From Cercozoa sp. M6MM (Eukaryota > Endomyxa: Ascetosporea): a DNA stretch of 42,835 bases. This document shows positions 1 through 10,254 of this stretch, in pieces. Every line of letters begins with the position of its first letter. The first letter of the stretch is position 1. The stretch is taken from assembly GCA_040357565.1 (NCBI GenBank), contig JBDODJ010000093.1; one strand, written 5' to 3'. The position numbers and the translations under genes were made by a program. The notes beneath the pieces are model-generated. The model did no database searches, had not been told where the DNA came from, and saw only the letters and a list, made by a program, of their open reading frames with translations.

Positions 1-1068
1 GTCAGCACGGTGCGATGAGAAAGCCGGCGCGACCGATTCTGCAGAAACTTTACAGAAAGACACTCGACTTGATCCTGTACCTTTATCCCCCTCAACCCTA
101 CTTCCCTTAACCCCCTCTTTAACCACACCCCTGCCCCCCCCCCCCCCCCGTGAAGTGGCGCGACACTGCCGAAGCAGCTGATGCGGTTAGCGACCGAATT
201 GGTTCTTTTACCCCTTTACCCCCCCTTACCTCCTTCTTTACCTCCCACCCCTGCATAGTCACACGCGCTGCCAGACGTACAGTCATTTTCGGAGGCGCAG
301 CTGCGTCACTACGTTCGATTGGTATGTGTCCGTGTACCTGTATTTGTGTACCTGTATTTTTGTATCTGTATTTTTGTGCTGTACCTCTGTGTGTATCTAT
401 GTGTCTCTTTATATGTATGTGTATGTGCATGTATCTATGTCGTGTATCGTATGTATAGTATGTATGTCCATGTGCAGCTGCAAGTGAACGCAGACACGAA
501 GAAACTGTGTTTCCGACGACTCAACGACGAAATCCAGCGCGAGATCGGCGTACTTGCTCTTTTTCCTTCTCCTTCGCCCCGCCCCTTTAAGCAATCGAAA
601 AATAACACTGTCTCGCGACACACCCACTGTAGGTTCGATTCGACACGATTCTTCTTGACTGGGAACGACTCAGCTACGCCGAGTTGCTTGTGTGTTCTGC
701 CCTTCTCCCTCCCCGTAATTAAAACTAGTCCGGAGTTTCTGTGTTGCTGCGCAGGACAAAGCCGACGAGATGGCCGAGGTGCTGTACCAGCGACGCGTCT
801 TGCTTGGCGATGACGACGAACTCATCATCGCAACGCCCGAGCAGATTCAGCAGGTGCGCGAGGACGCCGGTATTACATCGCATCAATCTTTATACAATCT
901 ATATGCATATATATGTCTAACCTTGCTTGCCCACACTCTGTATTCTGGATTACTCTGTTTCTGTTTCCTCTCTCAGAAATGGAATTCAAGGAGTTCAAGA
1001 AGTCCGATTACTACACCGCTCTGTTCGGACGCGTGCGCGTGCCCAAGCCGAGTACTAAGCCCGAATAG
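1..1068 (+). CDS. 3' part of an unrecognised helical protein
   Basis: The 5' end lies outside the window. Exons can be joined in one frame: 3-77, about 153-207, 238-310, 474-549, 755-870 and 977-1068, giving QHGAMRKPARPILQKLYRKT..., then SHALPDVQSFSEAQLRHYVR, an exon starting LQVNADTKKLCFRRLNDEIQ, an exon with MAEVLYQRRVLLGDDDELII, and the end MEFKEFKKSDYYTALFGRVR followed by PKPSTKPE and a TAG stop. The segments look like amphipathic helices with mixed charge. I do not recognise the family. The first two introns are C-rich (cccttaacccc-like), resembling the introns of the PLD-like gene at 21-26 kb. Exon borders are inferred from GT/AG sites and frame; the first two are the least certain. Confidence 0.6.
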
Positions 1069-1740
1069 CTGCGTCGGCACTTCTCGTCATCGCGATCGAC
1101 CAGGATCGCAATTGTGCCCATTTCGGGTCCTGTGCTGCACCTACACTACCGTCACGTCACACAGTTGTTACGAAACGGTATCTTCCATCCGACCAGTCGA
1201 GTCAGATCTGTGTGCGGTGAGTTCTGGTGCTCCGCGCGGAAGAAAGTTAACGTTCATTAAGCACTTTGAGAAGTGTGGTCTATTGTGTTTGCCTGGTATT
1301 CTGACCTCTCCGAGAGTGTTGCTAACCTCCTTACCCTGTGCTTGGTAGGCTGACCTCGAAAGAGCAAGATTTTGCTCCTTTCCTGAAAAGGCTCTCTACT
1401 CACCAGGTAAAGCACCTCTCCAGGCTCCAGTCCTTGCACTCTCATGTAATCCCTTGATGCTGTCTTCCCAGCACAGAGAGCCTTTCTTTTTCTCCTTACG
1501 TCCCTCCTTCTCCTTCCTTCCTTCTTCTGACTACCGGGCCTCTCATCCTTCCCGACCTCTACTTCATGTACTTTGCCAACCCTATCTTGGGGTAACTATA
1601 TCTGAACTGACTACGTCTACAGACTCAATTCTTCACATCGGTTCCATTTGCTTCTTTGGTCTCTTTTCCTGGCATAGTACTCTTTTGCACTATCAAAGCC
1701 TCAATTTCTGAAAGGCTGCGGTAACACAGTGACGGCTGCC
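1069..1740. other. gene-poor stretch
   Basis: No reading frame here looks coding. The stretch has pyrimidine-rich runs (about 1485-1530) and no clear repeat or RNA gene. It is probably the 3' flank of the upstream gene plus intergenic DNA. Confidence 0.4.
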
Positions 1741-1931
1741 ATGAGTGCTAGTAGCCGTGATGATGATTTCGATCAGTGCAGCACGTTGATACCAATTTTG
1801 CAGAAGATGCCCTGGCTGGGGAACTTCAAAAGGAAGTGGATGCCCCGCCCTATATGCGAGCGGTGGACTACCGTACGGCCATGCACTTGAGACTCACCCC
1901 AGGACTGGACAGAGGAACTAAACTTACATAG
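1741..1931 (+). other. short uncertain ORFs
   Basis: Two overlapping frames are open. One starts at ATG 1741 (MSASSRDDDFDQ...) and stops at about 1890. The other could be an exon after the AG at 1777-1778 and reads AEDALAGELQKEVDAPPYMR then AVDYRTAMHLRLTPGLDRGT, stopping at 1931. The second looks more protein-like. I recognise neither, and no partner exon is evident. They may be a gene remnant. Confidence 0.2.
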
Positions 1932-2212
1932 TTGGTTTCTTCTAGCAGACTGAACTACGTTCGATTGTGTACTGCAGACTACAGACGGTACGTATACAGT
2001 CTACATGATACAATACAGTGCGGTATCGTACTACAGTACAAGAAGTACTATACTCAGTCTATGTACAGTACTGTCAACCATTGGTGGTGTAAAAATACAC
2101 CGGGCCAGGTCGTACTCGCAAACAAAGTGTGCAGACGGTTTGGTAAAACCACAGGTTCGACTGCCGGCCAGTGAGAAACACCGGGGCAAATGTCGCAGAG
2201 TCAGCGACGACG

Positions 2213-2728
2213 ATGGAAGCGTCGGTGAGGCGAGCCGCATCGAGCTTCCAGAGCGCACGGCTGCGCACTGCTGGCGCGAACGGCAATGGCATGCTGCAGG
2301 CGCAGTTCGAGCAGCTGACGGAAGATCTGGCGTGCGCGGCAGGCGATGCGCACCACCCTCGCCTGACGTTCGAGCTCGCGTGCTCGGAGTCGCTCGCGCT
2401 CGAGTTGCTCCTGTCGCTCGCGCACGACAGCAGCAGCTTCGGCGGCGACTTTTCGCAGCTGGAGTCGCTGCTGCTGCCGCCGGCGCTGCCAGCACAGGGG
2501 GAAGGAAGCACCTCGCTCTTGCTGGCGCTGCAGCTGCAGACGCCAGCACTCGCGAGCGGCCGCATCGCTGTTCAGCAACAGCAGCAGGCGCTGCTCACGC
2601 TCACTTGGCGGCGTTTCAAGCTTCGGCACGGCCGATTCCTCGTTGCGGGGTGCATCAAGGCACCCAAAGAACTTGCGCAGGAAATTCTGCGCCCAAAATG
2701 GCACAAACCCATTGTCATTTTTATCTGA
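2213..2728 (+). CDS. hypothetical leucine-rich protein
   Basis: From ATG 2213 a 171-residue frame runs to a stop at 2726-2728. It is rich in Leu, Ala, Ser and Gln, with helices such as MLQAQFEQLTEDLACAAGDA and a short glutamine run (QQQQQ). Between 2213 and about 2640 the third codon position is almost always G or C, as in the better-supported genes here, which favours this strand. The opposite strand is also open over 2201-2914 with a coiled-coil-like Arg/Glu/Leu sequence, so the strand is not fully settled. The last 90 bases are AT-richer and may be intron or 3' flank read through. No family recognised. Confidence 0.4.
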   Translation: MEASVRRAASSFQSARLRTAGANGNGMLQAQFEQLTEDLACAAGDAHHPRLTFELACSESLALELLLSLAHDSSSFGGDFSQLESLLLPPALPAQGEGSTSLLLALQLQTPALASGRIAVQQQQQALLTLTWRRFKLRHGRFLVAGCIKAPKELAQEILRPKWHKPIVIFI

Positions 2729-3555
2729 AAAATGCACAAAAGACAGAAAACGACACGACAAAAGAAAAAGTAAAAACACACAAAGCAGCCCCGAAAACCA
2801 CCCCCACAGTGTTCCAACGTGCCGAACAACAGTCTTGCGCAGTATTGCGCAGGAACACTGAAAACGCACCATTTCCGGAGGCGCAAAAAATCGTTGTCTT
2901 AGTGCACAATGCACTCAGGTCGTTCTGTAGTCACTAGTTTCACAAGTTTTTAACTCACACAATGCGTGGTGAGAGAGCAGTGCATTTTTTGTACATCACG
3001 CATCCGGCACTCATGTGGCTACCACAGAGACCATGTGGCATTCCGACGTGTGCCAGAGTGTCGCTGCACCACCTCGGCCACTCTACACACGCCAACCCGA
3101 AATGCCCAGAGCCAGGGCCCAGAGCCCAAAAGTGCTTAGATTAGATTTGGGGCATGTGCAAGGGAGACTCAGAACTGCAGAAAGCCCGTTGCACACCTTC
3201 CGACACGCTCTCATGCTGCAACAAAATTGCTTTGCAAAAACAAAAACAGTCACTTGGCGCGCGTTTCTCCACACACAGCATGGATGACTAGTGACGCTTC
3301 TAGCATCAGTAGCATCTAAACAACATTCTCCACCCATTAGATTGAGCCAAACCTCTAATTGCGCTACTGTACAAGTACACGGGGAGGGTGCGCTGGTACT
3401 GCTTCTGGGCACTGAACAGCGTGCTCAGGCATGTGCTAGGTGCGTTCACTGAGAATATTTAAGCGAAATAGACTCTAATAAACATCGATGTGTGATGGTA
3501 CCCAGTGTACCGTGATGTGCATGTCCTTTGTCAGTTCCTTCAATTGTGCGTCAAT
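2729..3555. other. gene-poor stretch
   Basis: No convincing exon. 2730-2800 is A-rich; the motif ttgcgcag recurs near 2671, 2833 and 2844. I see no tRNA, terminal repeats or coding bias. Confidence 0.35.
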
Positions 3556-3741
3556 CTAATCCATCTCTTTGTTCTGAGGTGTTGTCAGGTGCAGGATGGT
3601 TCCTTTGTTGTCAATCAGGAGCGTGGAGCACGATACGTAACAACTGCGTCCTAGGTTTGCGTTCAGGCAGACCCACTCGCCCCCCAAAAGTCTGACATGT
3701 AGTAGAACTAAAATTGACTCGGTAATCTCTGACCTCTCCAC
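3556..3741 (-). CDS. small hypothetical protein or terminal exon
   Basis: A 61-codon frame from ATG 3741 to a stop at 3556-3558: MERSEITESILVLLHVRLLG, then GEWVCLNANLGRSCYVSCST, then LLIDNKGTILHLTTPQNKEM and a final Asp. The second half has GC-ending codons and an alternating beta-strand pattern, so it may be the last exon of a small gene with an upstream intron. It lies just downstream of the DnaJ stop on the same strand. No family recognised. Confidence 0.25.
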   Translation of the reverse strand: MERSEITESILVLLHVRLLGGEWVCLNANLGRSCYVSCSTLLIDNKGTILHLTTPQNKEMD

Positions 3742-3775
3742 TCGCCATACCGACTAGATGCAGTTTAAACGCGGC

Positions 3776-4223
3776 CTAACCGGTGCGGCAGCCGACGCCC
3801 GGGTGCTCGTCCTCGTCGTCGTCGTCGTAGCTCTCGCGTGCCTCGTGCCTGGCGCGCTGCAGCTCGGCCTCAATCTGCGTGTGCGACACGTGGACGGCCG
3901 TGGCGTCCTCCTCGTGGTCAGCTACGTCACACACCACGCTCCAAGATACACACCAACACACCAACACACCAAGAGACAACACCTGCCAAGGTACCATCAT
4001 CGACCATGGCGCTCTCCTCATGATCCTCGTCCTGCTTGGGCAGCACGCTCAGCAGCTGCTTGCGCACCTTCTGCGACAGCGAGGCCGGGAACTGCACGTC
4101 GAACTTGATGAAGAGTGAGCCGCGCGTGAAGCTGCTACGCGGCACCGGCATACCTTCGCCTTCAATCTACACGGGGGGGGGGTAACAGGAGGGTGGGTAA
4201 AAGCTGCCTACACACGCACACGC

Positions 4224-4277
<54 letters not shown>

Positions 4278-4550
4278 TCTTGAAGGAGTCAGGCTCAGTG
4301 ACGCCGGTGTCGCACTTGACGACGAGCACGCGGCCGTCGAGGTGCTTGACCTTCATCGTGAAGCCGCACAGCGCCTGTCGCAGCGAGATCTGCTTCGACA
4401 TGAACAGGTGCTGGCCCTGCCGCTTGAACGTGTCGTGGTCCTTCTCGCGCAGAATCACCACCACGTCGCCCGGCACGTAGCCTGTTGCACCACCAAGATC
4501 ATCAGGGAGGCACACACGCAAGGCACACACCAAGCTCACTCCTCTCCCTC

Positions 4551-4589
<39 letters not shown>

Positions 4590-5858
4590 ATCGGGTACCC
4601 GGCTTCTGGTCGGCCTCCTGTTCCAGCACGACGCGCTGGCCGTTACGCATGCCGCTATGTACACACACACACACATACATGACACGCACACATACAACAT
4701 GGCAGGAGTATGGAGGGAGTGTATATCTAAAACATGAGTACCGTCCAATGTGGATCGAGTGGATCTTGGCCTCGCTGACCACACCTAAGCACACAACACA
4801 AGGCGCTATACACCCGAGTCACCAAGGAGACAGACAGAAAAGCTACCGCGGCCAGAGCAGCCGCCGCAACGCTTGTCGCGCGGCAGCACCTCACCGCTGC
4901 CGTCACACGCATCGCACGGACGCTGCACCTGCTGCACCATGCCCGGGCCGATCTGACGCAGCTGCACGATGGCACCGCGGCCGCGGCACGTCGTGCACGT
5001 CGTCTTCGTGGCACCGTCTTTGCCGCCCGAGCCTTCGCACAACTTGCAGATCACCTTGCGCGTCACCTTGCACTTTTTCGTGGCGCCATTGTACAGGTCC
5101 TCCAGCGACTGAACAAACACGCACCTTGCCTATCATTTCGGCAGTGCAAAGGCTTTCTACGTACCACGTTAAGTTCGAACTGCACGTTTTGCGTCTTGCG
5201 CGGACCACTCGGCTGCGTTAAATCAGATCAAGGTCTTACTCCTTCTTCACACAGATTAGTGCAACAAGGTGCACCCCCCTGCGGCCGCCAAACATGCTGC
5301 CAAAGCCTCGCGGACCGCCCTCCGGATCGCCTGTTTACAGAGATAATTGTCGTGGATGCTTTCTCTATCTCACATGAAAAACGTACCAAAGTTGTCGTAG
5401 TTCTCGCGCTTTTGCGGATCGCTGAGCACCTCATAGGCCTGTCCAGACGCTTACATAATTAAACATGGACATTAGGCATATATAATATAAGAGAAAATGT
5501 CACCTTGGTGATCTCCTTGAATTTCTCGGGGTCGCCGCCTTTATCCGGGTGGTGCTTCATCGCGAGCTTGCGGTAGGCCTGTCACAACAATCAACTCAAT
5601 CCACTACGATACAATCACAGATTGGGGTAGAGCAGTGTCAGAATGCACCTTCTTAATCTCACGTTCCGAGGCACCCTTCTCCAGACCGAGCGCCTCGTAC
5701 AGCTTCGTGTCGCCCGGGTTACCGCCTTTTTAGTGTACCAAAAGCCAACAATGAGCAAAAACAGCAATACACTACAGAGCGACAAGGAAACGAGTACCGC
5801 CCATGCCACCCATGCCGCCCGGCATACCGCCACCGCCAAAGAAATCCTCGAAGAACAT
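3776..5858 (-). CDS. class A (type I) DnaJ / Hsp40 co-chaperone
   Basis: Twelve exons (5858-5798, 5725-5649, 5578-5504, 5438-5387, 5330-5275, 5212-5165, 5108-4847, 4784-4742, 4654-4599, 4481-4276, 4166-3995, 3921-3776) join to 1254 bases, 417 residues. A Gly-rich start (MFFEDFFGGGGMPGGMGGMG) precedes the J domain with its HPD triad (AMKHHPDKGGDPEKFKEITK). A short G/F stretch follows, then four zinc-binding repeats CKLCEGSG, CTTCRGRG, CDACDGSG and CGGCSGRG, and the two client-binding beta domains (GMRNGQRVVLEQEADQKPG, FMSKQISLRQALCGF). By family, it stimulates Hsp70 ATPase and delivers unfolded clients in the cytosol. The C-terminus is GVGCRTG: a cysteine four from the end, where relatives carry a farnesylated CaaX box (for example CQTS in human DNAJA1). 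The intron after 4276 opens straight into a TG repeat. It is divergent from Dcp1. Confidence 0.95.
4214..4274 (+). repeat. CA microsatellite at DnaJ splice donor
   Basis: On the sense (-) strand this is (TG)n beginning with the donor GT itself right after exon end 4276. Confidence 0.97.
4556..4586 (+). repeat. TC microsatellite in DnaJ intron
   Basis: Run of TC dinucleotides in the intron between exons 4654-4599 and 4481-4276. Confidence 0.95.
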
Positions 5859-5929
5859 CTGCTACTGCGCTCAAGACACTCGTAAAGATCTACAGCGACG
5901 AGAGCGAAAAACAAACACAAAACACAAGC

Positions 5930-6091
5930 GAAATTTCCACCAAAACAAAGCGAAATTTCGACACGATCAATGGATTAAATAGGCGGCTAAAACGCACAAC
6001 ACAAGGTTAGCCCGCGCGCAAATCAAACCTAAAAACTCAAGCACACACTCGGCTGGTCTGACCTGGGCGTCCGGACAAACAGCGAAGTTTC
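5930..6091 (-). promoter_or_regulatory. heat-shock-element-like dyads upstream of DnaJ
   Basis: Three GAAnnTTC dyads lie upstream of the DnaJ start at 5858: GAAATTTC at 5930-5937, GAAATTTC at 5952-5959 (22 bases apart, about two helical turns) and GAAGTTTC at 6084-6091. GAAnnTTC is the core of the eukaryotic heat-shock-factor site. That they regulate this gene is inference from position. Confidence 0.45.
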
Positions 6092-6349
6092 GAAAGTCGA
6101 TTTCGGTGCGTTCAAAGCATGCTAACGTGAACCTACAGTGCGTGGGTGTCCTTCGCGGTTTATAATGCCGTCGCAAATGGACTCTGACAGGGAGATGGTC
6201 AATCAAAACGAAAAATGCCATTTGTGACGTCCAACGGACGGTTGGAGCGCTGCTTGGTTTCAAAAATATAAAAACTGTTCCAGCTTGACGGAGCGCAGAT
6301 CAGCCAGTCCTCTGTGTAGACCAACCTGCATAAGTCGAAGGATAACACA

Positions 6350-7716
6350 ATGGTAGTGAGATCTTGCAGGAGTGTGGTCTACACAGAAAAAATGAATTTG
6401 CTTGACTTGCTTTGTCAGACTTCAGTGCTGAGCGAGGTTCGTGGTCTCCGAGGCGGTGTCAATCTGTCCAACATTCGTCGAAGGTATGGAGGGAGTAGGC
6501 GTGGTTGTAGAGTGCAGGATATTGGTGTGTATAGAGACCCGAGCGTGCGCGAGCTGCTGGCTTCGGCGCGGCATGTGCACGTGTTCGCCATGCAGCACGC
6601 CACGCGCACCTGGCAGGAACAGAAGGTGTGTCGGCTTTTCTTGAATAGCCCTGTTGTTCATAAACTGACTCAGGTGCCTTGCTGACAGGTCGATGGACCA
6701 TGTTTTCTGGTGCGCCGTTCCGAAGAGTACAGTGTTCCCTGATGTGCCCTCCTCCTCCCTCCCCCGGTATACGGAACTATGATAATAGGCCGCACTTCCG
6801 ATTGTGCGTCATGTCGCGTCAACGAGCGGCGTACTGGCTGCGCGATTTGTCTGCTGACTCTCTAGTCGAGTCGCAGGTATCAATAGACATACTTGCCACG
6901 AGGCAAGGTAGGTAGGGGTGTTGTACAGGGCGCCTACCTGTTCCTGCGTCTGTCGAAGCAAGGCGGCGAGGACAATGACCTCGCCTTGTGGCACTACGAC
7001 GCTGCTGATGTGCCGGCCTTTGTGGAAGCAGTCAAAACGGCGGTGCACCTGCTGCAGCAGACACGACTCGAACGAGAACACAGCAAGCGACCGTCACTGG
7101 CGCAGGTGCGTTGTGTTCTGCTTGCTCCCCCCTGCTCCGCCTCCCCTACCACCTGATGTCCGCACAGTCCATGACTTCGCCCATGTTGCGGCCATTGGTG
7201 CCTGCCTCGGCCTTGCGACAGTCACGGTGAGAGACACAACACACACACATATATACACACACACGCACACACACAGACAGGTGCATGCAGTTGTCCCCTG
7301 TGTACACTGTCTGTGATCGAGCAGGAAGCAGTACGACACCTACGTACCTCCGGCTGCTGCCCGGCGAGAAATGTCGGTTCTCGACTTGGACGACAATAAC
7401 GAAGACGGCAACGAAGATAGTGAGGAGTCTAGTAAGACTTCTGTCGTCAGCAACGGCACCAACGACGAGAGAGACGAAGCACTTGAAGACACACACGAGC
7501 TTCCCACTGCAAGCCCACCACGCAGGAGTGCTCTGCCGCAAGGCGTCCTCCTGTCGCCCGAATTGATTCAGCTCCTTCTCAATGGTAGCACACCAACTCG
7601 CTGTCTCTCGAATGTTTACATGTGAGTGTCACTCCCTGCATGCATCCGTTGCGTGTCTTGATGTAGGCGACGCGACACTGGAGCAGTTGTTTGACAAGTC
7701 CGACCAAATGTGTTAG
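6350..7716 (+). CDS. DCP1: mRNA-decapping factor Dcp1 (EVH1 domain)
   Basis: Eight exons (6350-6483, 6535-6625, 6689-6726, 6789-6876, 6929-7105, 7168-7226, 7325-7584, 7667-7716) give 897 bases, 298 residues. The Dcp1 EVH1-like domain is recognisable: NLSNIRRRDPSVRELLASAR, HVHVFAM, WQEQKVDGPCFLVRRSEE, FRLCVMSRQRAAYWLRDLSA and GAYLFLRLSKQGGEDNDLAL, followed by a helix AFVEAVKTAVHLLQQ. These align with the usual Dcp1 order (D-P-x-V/I near the start, W-E/Q-K, V-E/D-G, M-N/S-R). Dcp1 activates Dcp2 to remove the mRNA cap in cytoplasmic P bodies. After the domain comes an acidic, Ser/Thr-rich linker and a short C-terminal helix (LLSPELIQLLLN, then GDATLEQLFDKSDQMC) that could act as an oligomerisation segment (inference). 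The start may instead be ATG 6392. One intron contains a CA repeat (7243-7277). Confidence 0.88.
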
Positions 7717-7834
7717 TTCTGACATGGGTCGCCGGGCTTTCTGTTGTTTGAGGATTTCAAACGAAAGTGATCATGGTTCTTTCGATTAAACTTCATTAAC
7801 TAGCGCTTCGCTTACTGCACATGTCGAATCGAAG

Positions 7835-10011
7835 TCACTGGTAGCACGTGCGCACGTGAGAGAGCGCCTCTCGCGTGCTTTCGTCCCGCTGCTCAGGCGC
7901 GCGCACAGCAAGTTGCTGCGCCTCGTCGATCACGCTAACTCGGCCTGCAAAAAAAAAAAACACATAGGGCATCTGTCGCTGAGCTAAAGCAAGACAGATA
8001 CCGGACGCAGTGATCGCGACAACCCGGTCCTTGTTCTGCCAATGAAAGTTGGCTTCTTGTTTCGCAATTCACCCAAGAGATGAAAACTGCCACTTTACCT
8101 TTACAGAACAGACGTCCATGCCGACCCTAAAGCGATAGAGATAACAAGCATAGCAGGACAAAGCAGTGTCGGACAGTGCCATACCACCGAGAGTCGCCAC
8201 GCAGGCAACCACCGAATTGTCGTCTCACCTGCAAAAGACCATATTTCTTCTGCTTGTTGACCAGACAGCGAGGGGTTCTTACCTTCTTCTTGGCACCCAC
8301 ACGCTGGCACATAATTTCGCTGTCCATGCCGACTGTGTAGGCGAGTGGGCTGTTGGAAAAGCACGCGTAACACACGGGAAAGGGCGGTCGAAATACATGT
8401 TTTACAAAACATCCTTGTCGTCGAGTGGCTGCATATTGATGTCAACAGGCACGGCGTTACTCGGCGAGAAATGAAGTCCGACAATGTCAAACTTGGCACC
8501 TACAAGCCCCAGTCAACAAAACGAAGCTGCACACACACACACGCGCGCGCGCGCACACAACCCAAACTAAACAAACCGAGGCGCGCCTGCGACACGGTCA
8601 CCAGTCTCCTGGCGTCCATGACATACAGAACCTTATCGGCACCGGCACACGCAAAGTCGAAGGTGGCGACGCTGCTCTGGCCGCCCATCGCAATGCCACT
8701 GTACACATTGCACCGTTTGTGACAGCAAAAGCATCAAGTAGCTTAGTACGAAGGAACTGATGCGATGGAGTAGAGCGGAGTCATCGCGACACGTGCTGTT
8801 CATCACCATTAACTGTGCTTCAAGCACCTACTGCTTACAAGGAACAGATACCTCGTTGCTGTGGCCTGTTGCTTCGCACGTCCCTATCGCAAACAAAAAC
8901 ATACTTTCACCAAAGCAAAAAGCAAAGTGAGCTTTCTCGTACCACAGCGACACAACGCCGTTGCCTTCGCACACTGCGAATGCGTCTGGTGAGACCTGTT
9001 GAAACTGTACATTAAACAAACAACACGACAGATGCGACCAGGTACCGATGGAAGACCTGTGACGGCGTGTGCACTGGCAGCAGTGTGAAGACACATGATT
9101 TCGCGATGAGTCTCGACATCCACTTGCGTTACGATCCGTGACAAAGTGGAAGCAGTCAGTCTGTGCTCAAGCAAGCAGTAAAGTTACAGTGTCCATCCAC
9201 GATCGAGAGATGACACAACTCACAATCGGTTCTGGTCCCTCATGGAGCACACTCGCGCAGGACCAAAGTCAGTGACAGTGGCATCACGCACCACTGTCCG
9301 CAAGGGTTGAGTGCGACGCTTTTTTGAAACCTGTTGAGGCTTCGAATCGTCGCCTTCAACTTCGTCTTCAACGCGAGTGTCAACGACAGTGATCACAGTC
9401 TTGTGGCAGCCGTCAACGGAAGCGATCACAGATCTGTCGCCGTTGTTTCCAACACACGAGATAGACTGAACTTCGCGCCGGTGAATGTGCCGAGTTTCGC
9501 TGCATTCACACCAAAGCTAAGCCACAACAAAATGTAAGACATGTCAACAAAGCTACCTCGCAGTGGAAGCACTCGCATCAACTGAAACGCACTCAACTGA
9601 GACGCGAGACAGCGGAACTGGCACCTGTCTGAGGCAAAGCGAATTAGCGCATAGATCGAAATCATTAAAGTTGCGATACTTTGAGCACAGCGGTCCTTGA
9701 CGACCAAGTTGCAAGTCATCAATGGAGATGCTGAAGAATTCAGAAAAAGAGATCGACATTCGCGCAACAAACCAGCCAGACTTACTCGGGAAGCGCTGCC
9801 GTCACCACAGACACCTGGCATCCGTGGCCAACGGCAAAGGTTGACCGACGAGCCTGCAGCGAGTACGAATTGTCGGCAAAAAGGTTTGGATCAGCTGCCA
9901 AACTACCTCATTGGCGTCGGCGTGTAAGATAGTCAGTCGGTCTGATGGGAGAGACCCAGCTGATTGCGCGAACGACGAGAACGCAAACGAGTATACAGGA
10001 GCAAGCAACAT
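7835..10011 (-). CDS. WD40-like beta-propeller protein
   Basis: ATG 10011 begins MLLAPVYSFAFSSFAQSAGS. Exons can be followed to a stop at 7835-7837, giving roughly 450 residues. Several stretches have the blade pattern of beta-propellers: STFAVGHGCQVSVVTAALP, REVQSISCVGNN then GDRSVIASVDGCHKTVITVV, AFAVCEGNGVVSLWYEKA, QSSVATFDFACAGADKVLYV then MDARRLV, FDIVGLHFSPSNA, and DRVVAITASGRVSVID. A basic, acidic-flanked insert (VSKKRRTQPLRTVV) near the middle may be a nuclear signal. I compared it mentally with MIOS, WDR73 and WDR74 and could not match any. Borders of the exons around 8700-8830 and 8040-8280 are tentative. It is divergent from the gene at 10255, 243 bases away. Confidence 0.6.
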
Positions 10012-10254
10012 GAATTACAACCAATCGTGTAGCCCAGCGCGCGTTTCGCGCCCTCGCTGCCGAGCCTTTGACAAATAAGGGTGCGTTGGGAAGAATATCC
10101 AGCTGCTGGGTCATTGTTGGCGAATAAAGTTCAGTTGTGGGGCAAGTGTGTGGGCACAGTGTGCTCCTTTGGCTTGTGCTGCGTTCTGAGCCGGGTATGA
10201 TCTATCCAAAAAAAAAAAAATACATGTTTTTCAGCGATATCTTGGTTCGATAGG

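Noticed and set aside
612-645. tRNA B-box-like word (ggttcgattcg)
   Set aside because: No A box or cloverleaf around it; it lies in an intron. A similar word at 2154 was dropped for the same reason.
319-813. Long + frame over 319-813 with repeated VCV/CIC
   Set aside because: It runs through a TG-rich intron of the first gene; the supported exons use other frames.
1741-1931. Mobile-element coding fragment
   Set aside because: No terminal repeats, catalytic motif or family resemblance could be supported; left as an uncertain ORF.
7835-10011. WD40 gene as MIOS, WDR73 or WDR74
   Set aside because: Recalled sequences of these families share only generic propeller features with it.
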